Below, in pieces: positions 59,831 to 64,000 of a DNA stretch of 64,000 nucleotides. The stretch is from contig NW_006500340.1 in assembly GCF_000471905.2 (NCBI RefSeq), forward strand, positions 657,499 through 721,498. The letters are read 5' to 3'. Each line of letters begins with the position of its first letter. Within the stretch, counting starts at the first letter, position 1. This stretch comes from Amborella trichopoda. Lineage: Eukaryota > Streptophyta > Magnoliopsida > Amborellales > Amborellaceae. Made by a program: the position numbers and the translations under genes. The notes beneath the pieces were generated by a model. That model ran no database searches and had not been told where the DNA came from. It saw nothing but the letters and a program-made list of their open reading frames with translations.

Positions 59831-61029
59831 AGGGAACATTTTTAATATTGATGGATGATAATAATAGAACGCGAACAGCTTCAATATGGATAGGCACGAA
59901 TCATATGAGAGAGACAGGTCTACAGAGAGAGATTTGACTCGTGAGTTGCTCGAGTCAGACCGGATCGGCAGGCTGAATCGCCCGAGTTGGGCTGGGTTAA
60001 TTGGAATCTGATCCCCATTTTGTATTTTGAATAATTGCTACAATGGAGGAACTGCAATATTATTTTTCCTCTAAAACTAGATAAAAAAATACACATTTGA
60101 GGTAGGGGTCCTAATTTTCTTTAAAAAAAAAAAAAAACTGACCAAAACAAACTTTAATTAATTTAATTTGGACATAAACAACTAAAGACTAATGAAAAGT
60201 ATCTAGATAGTCTATAAATGTCTATTCTTCTCTTGCTAATAAAAATAAAATAAAATAAAGAAGTTGCACATCTTCGGGGCACATAATGAAAATGAATCGA
60301 GTATATTCATAATTTCTTTTTAAGATTTATTCTTGAAATCTTACTGTAAGAGTATTTGACATGACTTAAATCTTACACCCCCTTGCATTAAATGATGCAT
60401 ATCAAATGTGTTGTCTGGAAAAATTGATTGTGAAATTGGCATTTTCAAGACTCATATCACTTATTTGTTCTCTTATAAAACATGAGAATTTTCATAAATC
60501 TCTCTTTTTTTGTGGGGTTTAAAATGTTTCCTCAATACTTTTATGGTTTACACACGTCTTTGTTTCCTTTTTCTTTTTATTTTTTCAAAATAATCCCAAG
60601 TAAGCATTTCAAGAGCCAACCAGATATGAAGCTCAGGTCGGGGTAGCTCTTGTAGTCCCAACCACTTTGGCAGGCGTTCCAAATGCTAACTCGATTTGAT
60701 TTGAAGTTAGATTGGTACATTAATTGCCAATACTGTGCTATAGATTTTCCACATGGTGGGTGAGAGAGAGAGAGACTGAAATAGAATATTTTAAAAACAA
60801 ACTCAATCATTGAGGTTGGAACATGAGCTTCGGGTCGGGTTGATACTTTGGAGCCTTACAGCAAGCCCAAGGAAGAGGTCAGGCACTTCACTTGTTAATA
60901 GACCTGAGCTTTAAAGTCAGGTCTGTATTAAGAACCAATGTAGGGGTATTTTGGAAAAGATAAAAAGAAAAAGTAAAGAAGGGATGCATGAGAAAAATGT
61001 AAAAAATAAAAAAACAAATTTAAAGGATG

Positions 61030-61415
61030 AGGTTTATATAAGGTAGCGTCCTTATGGAAGTAAGCCAAGCTCTATTTTTTTAGAAGATGTAGTTTTAATG
61101 GCAAACACTTTATGATGGTTTGAAAATCTATTTTCATTTTTAATTATAAAATTTAAAATTTTAAAAATAGTATTGATGGAGCGGATCTATAGACATTTCA
61201 AAATATTAAAAACAGACTGTCTGGATAATTTGTCATAAGATGCAATACCTTTAAGATTTCAAATTATTATTTTTTCATATTCATATATCCCAAAGTCAAG
61301 ATGATCAATTAAAGAGTTTCCAGCATCGAAACACTCCCTTATTGAGGATTTTTGAGATACATTATTTTGTTGACACTTTTTTTTTTTTTTTGACATGTTA
61401 AACTTTATATGCACT
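61030..61415. mobile_element. MITE of the GGTTGCAACC family
   Basis: The left end GGTTTATATAAGGTAGCGTC and the inverted right end (ACTTTATATGCAC) flank an interior with AACAGACTGTCTGGATAATT and ATCCCAAAGTCAAGATGATC, both family phrases. Confidence 0.55.
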
Positions 61416-62036
61416 TTTTTATCTTTTAATTACAAAATTATATTTACAAAAGTTTCCCAACAAGATAAGACTCCAATATCGGGATTAAAAACTCAAATAT
61501 AAAGAGTAAAGAAAAAAAAAAAAAAAAGTAAAAAGGAAAGGGAGGGGAGAGGAATCCTAGATATTTTATAATAAAAGGAAATTATTAGAGAACAACTGCC
61601 CCAAGAGGCCAGTAAGGGAATCTTACTTTTCGTTTCTATAATTTAATATTAATATCTATTCTTCTCTTTTTAATATTATTCTCTCTCTCGCTAAAAGACA
61701 ATGAAAAGAATGAAAAAGGTCGTCTCTGAGTCCGAGGACGGATTTCTACATTTACGTTCTCCAAACCATCAATCGTTCATCTTTAAGATGGACGTAAGGG
61801 TGTGCTCCCTCGTTTAAAATCCAACGATTCAAAATATTATCATTTTTATTTATAAATTTTTAATTTTATGTATTAATACTATTCATATTAAAAATTATAC
61901 ACATCGAAAAAATTAGATCTAAAATCCACCTTAAAAATTGATAAAAAAAAAGAAGAAGGGCCGCATATACACAAGTGAGTCCTAAGGCTCATAAAAACCT
62001 CGTGCAAGAGAAAGTTACCGGTAACGTGGGCTCTGA

Positions 62037-62436
62037 TTGGGCAAGCCCATGTGGGATGCCAGCTGGCAATTAAACCTCGAGATACGAAAGAGAGGGGGGA
62101 GTTTTAGAGAGAGAAAGACGGTAATTATTGTAGAGAGAGAAAAAAAGGGTTTCGAAATAGTGAGAGAGGGGGACTTTTCTCTTCGTATTTCGAACCCGTT
62201 AAATACCGCGGTTTTGTACAGAAAAAAACAACAAAAAAAAAACCACGTCTCGTCTCCCTCTCCCTCTCCCTCTCCCTCTCCCTCTCCCTTCTTCGGATAT
62301 AAATGTGTGAGTCATCACTCGTTCTTCTGCGACGTTTTTGACCCACCCATGCGAAGGTTCTCTGAAAACAAAACACCCAACAAGAAAAAGTAGAAGAAAA
62401 AGGGGGAAAAATTCTTATTTTCCATTGAAACTTTCT
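62037..62436 (+). other. Leader exon of the E2 ubiquitin-conjugating enzyme gene
   Basis: The purine-rich leader contains GAGAGAGAAA runs, a (CCCTCT)n tract (about 62252-62288) and a 14-codon upstream open frame at 62349-62393. It ends at the donor CT|GTAAGTTC (GT at 62437-62438). The acceptor CCTTAG at 63945-63950 closes a 1,514-base leader intron ten bases before the start codon. The exact transcription start is unknown. Confidence 0.65.
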
Positions 62437-63950
62437 GTAAGTTCAGTGCTTTTTCCTCTTTCCAATCGTCTTATTTGTTTTATATTATGAGATTCGATTG
62501 TTTCTCGAATTTGTAGCGCAAAATTCTATTTTTTTTGTGGTGATTAATGAGAGATTTGGGATTTAAGTAATATTTATATTTTATTTGTTTCGGTTACCGT
62601 ATGGTGGAGATCTTTAATTGACTATGGAAATATACCTTGTTCTTGTTTAATTATTATTTTTTATCTCTTTTTATTTTATTTTATTTTATTTGATTTTATA
62701 CCCTTAATTATTGAATATCTAGAAACCAAATTTATGTAGATTTTTTTATTTTAGATGGTTGAACTATCTTTTCTTTTTGTCTAAAATTCTGAATCTGCCA
62801 GCGTTATCTCTTATGTGATCGGGGAAGACATGCTATTTTTAATGTCATATTAGAGGTTGAATTTATTGTAATATGGATCTCTATTTTTTGCAATTCTCTG
62901 TTTTTCTCGAAGTTTTTTTATATATTTATGTTCTTAGGCTGGCATATTTGAGTAATTTTTTATGAATTTCTATATGAAAAATCACACCTTTTTCTTGTTT
63001 TTAGTTGAAATTAAGTGTCAACTAAAAAATAAAAACTCTGCTTTCCTTTTTTCCTTCGGAGGCCAGAATGAATATTTCCTTTTTATATACTCATGTCTGT
63101 GTTTGAATATATTTTGCTACGTGCGATTATTTCTCAGATCTATGTTGTTCTTATTCATATTTTTACAAATAAAATTAAAAGATGCACTTTTTAAATAGCT
63201 TTTATTCATGAGTACATTTTTTCCCCCCTTTCAAATTGAAAGCTGGTGGTTAGATTAATTCTTCCCGAGTCTTTTTATTGTTTCTTTATGACTGTTGAAA
63301 GCTCCAGAAACTTTGTCAGTTTAGCTTCTTGTTGGACTTAACAGTAATTACTTCTTTTAGGGCATATATTTGAACTCCATGGTATTTTATGTTTTTCTTC
63401 GGATAAGAATGTTTGCTTTGTCCTCATGTTACTCTTTTGTGTTTTTAATTAGTGTCTATATTTTGCTCTTCCTTAATTTCATGTATATTCTTTAAGCTTA
63501 TTCATTCTTACCTTATTCGTTAGTCTTTCCTTCTCTTCTTGATTTTGAAGCTTCTTTTATTGTGAATTCATGCTATGTGAGGTCTTGTTATGATTTCATT
63601 TCGTGGTAATTGAATAAAATTATTTTCACTGTCATAGTTCCTGTAAATTTATTTTCATTGTCGTAGTTCCTGTAAATTTTCAAAATTTACTTTGAGTCCC
63701 TCTTAGTGCAGCCTTCGTGTTCCAGCGCTTTTAATGAAACCCAATTTGTTCTTTTTATGTTTTTGTATCATTCTTCAGAAGAAAGTATTTTTCTGTGATT
63801 TTTCAGTGAGTGCTTTATTTTTTTTGTGACTTTGGACTCCAACTTTTATATTTGTACCTTTTAAAAAAGAATGCTCCATATTGGGTGTTATTTCTCTCAT
63901 ATTAAAGAAAGGAGATCCTCATCAACATTGGCATGAATTCAATTCCTTAG
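62437..63950 (+). other. 5'UTR intron of the E2 gene
   Basis: A T-rich 1.5 kb intron in the leader, bounded by GTAAGTTC and ATTCCTTAG. Leader introns are common in plant E2 genes of this group and often raise expression; that effect here is inference. Short open frames inside it are not genes. Confidence 0.75.
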
Positions 63951-63960
63951 GGGAAAGAAA

Positions 63961-64000
63961 ATGGCGAGCAAGCGTATACAAAAGGAGCTCCTGGATTTGC
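63961..64000 (+). CDS. Ubiquitin-conjugating enzyme E2 (UBC8/10/28 group), first 13 codons, cut by the window end
   Basis: The sequence MASKRIQKELLDL is the N-terminal helix of the plant UbcH5-like E2 group, whose members start MASKRI-KEL-DLQ. These enzymes carry ubiquitin on a catalytic cysteine and pass it on with RING or U-box E3 ligases; the cysteine lies beyond the window. The start is supported by the family N-terminus, the AAAATGGCG context and the acceptor ten bases upstream. I cannot tell which paralogue it is from 13 residues. Confidence 0.9.
   Translation, partial: MASKRIQKELLDL

Larger units (their letters stand above)
58493..61960. other. ARID/HMG 3'UTR and intergenic region before the E2 gene
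   Basis: The 3'UTR starts with a (GA)n run just after the stop. The rest contains a 267-base tandem duplication (59303-59830), a MITE (61030-61415), the mixed motif GAGTCAGACCGGATCGGC near 59963 (possible transposon end), and A/T-rich filler. No gene is recognised. Confidence 0.6.

Noticed and set aside
1-64000. CRISPR arrays, tRNA or rRNA genes, organelle insertions, endogenous viral sequences
   Set aside because: I looked for regular spacer-repeat patterns, tRNA-like GGTTC-A/G-AATCC boxes, rRNA cores and viral polymerase or coat motifs and saw none. The reverse transcriptase pieces found are of RTE, L1 and copia type.

Overview
The window is nuclear DNA from a flowering plant. It is AT-rich, its genes have GT-AG introns, and it is crowded with small inverted-repeat transposons and broken retroelements. 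A PsaG precursor, a large P-class PPR protein and an ARID/HMG-box protein place it in land plants, and gene structure and order fit an angiosperm outside the grasses. I cannot name the species.

Layout: 1-6.8 kb is intergenic repeat-rich DNA. 6.8-17.8 kb is a ten-exon WD40 gene (+; 444 aa) with a non-coding first exon and a 5.1 kb intron 4 holding an L1 fragment, a hAT MITE and a 1.2 kb inverted-repeat element. 18.2-18.5 kb is low-complexity sequence with a 20-base N gap. 20.6-21.1 kb is the intronless photosystem I gene PSAG (+). 21.1-26.5 kb is intergenic with tandem duplications. 26.8-29.0 kb is an intronless mitochondrial-type PPR gene (-) resembling Arabidopsis At1g05670. 30-40 kb is intergenic DNA full of MITEs plus a copia remnant. 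40.2-58.5 kb is a six-exon ARID/HMG-box gene (+; 339 aa) whose first intron is 14.7 kb and contains three RTE LINE fragments, one L1 fragment, two hAT elements, a long hairpin and minisatellites. 58.5-62 kb is intergenic. From about 62.0 kb begins a ubiquitin-conjugating E2 gene (+): a 5'UTR exon, a 1.5 kb 5'UTR intron and the first 13 codons before the window ends.

The genes serve separate processes (thylakoid light harvesting, organelle RNA metabolism, chromatin, ubiquitination, a WD40 scaffold) and do not form an operon-like system. The notable gene-level observation is ancestral linkage: from memory, Arabidopsis keeps an ARID/HMG gene, PSAG and this WD40 type together at At1g55650-At1g55680, and the paralogous WD40 and ARID/HMG pair at At3g13340/At3g13350. 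I found no CRISPR array, tRNA, rRNA, viral insertion or clearly new biochemical system. The unusual content is in the transposon architecture.
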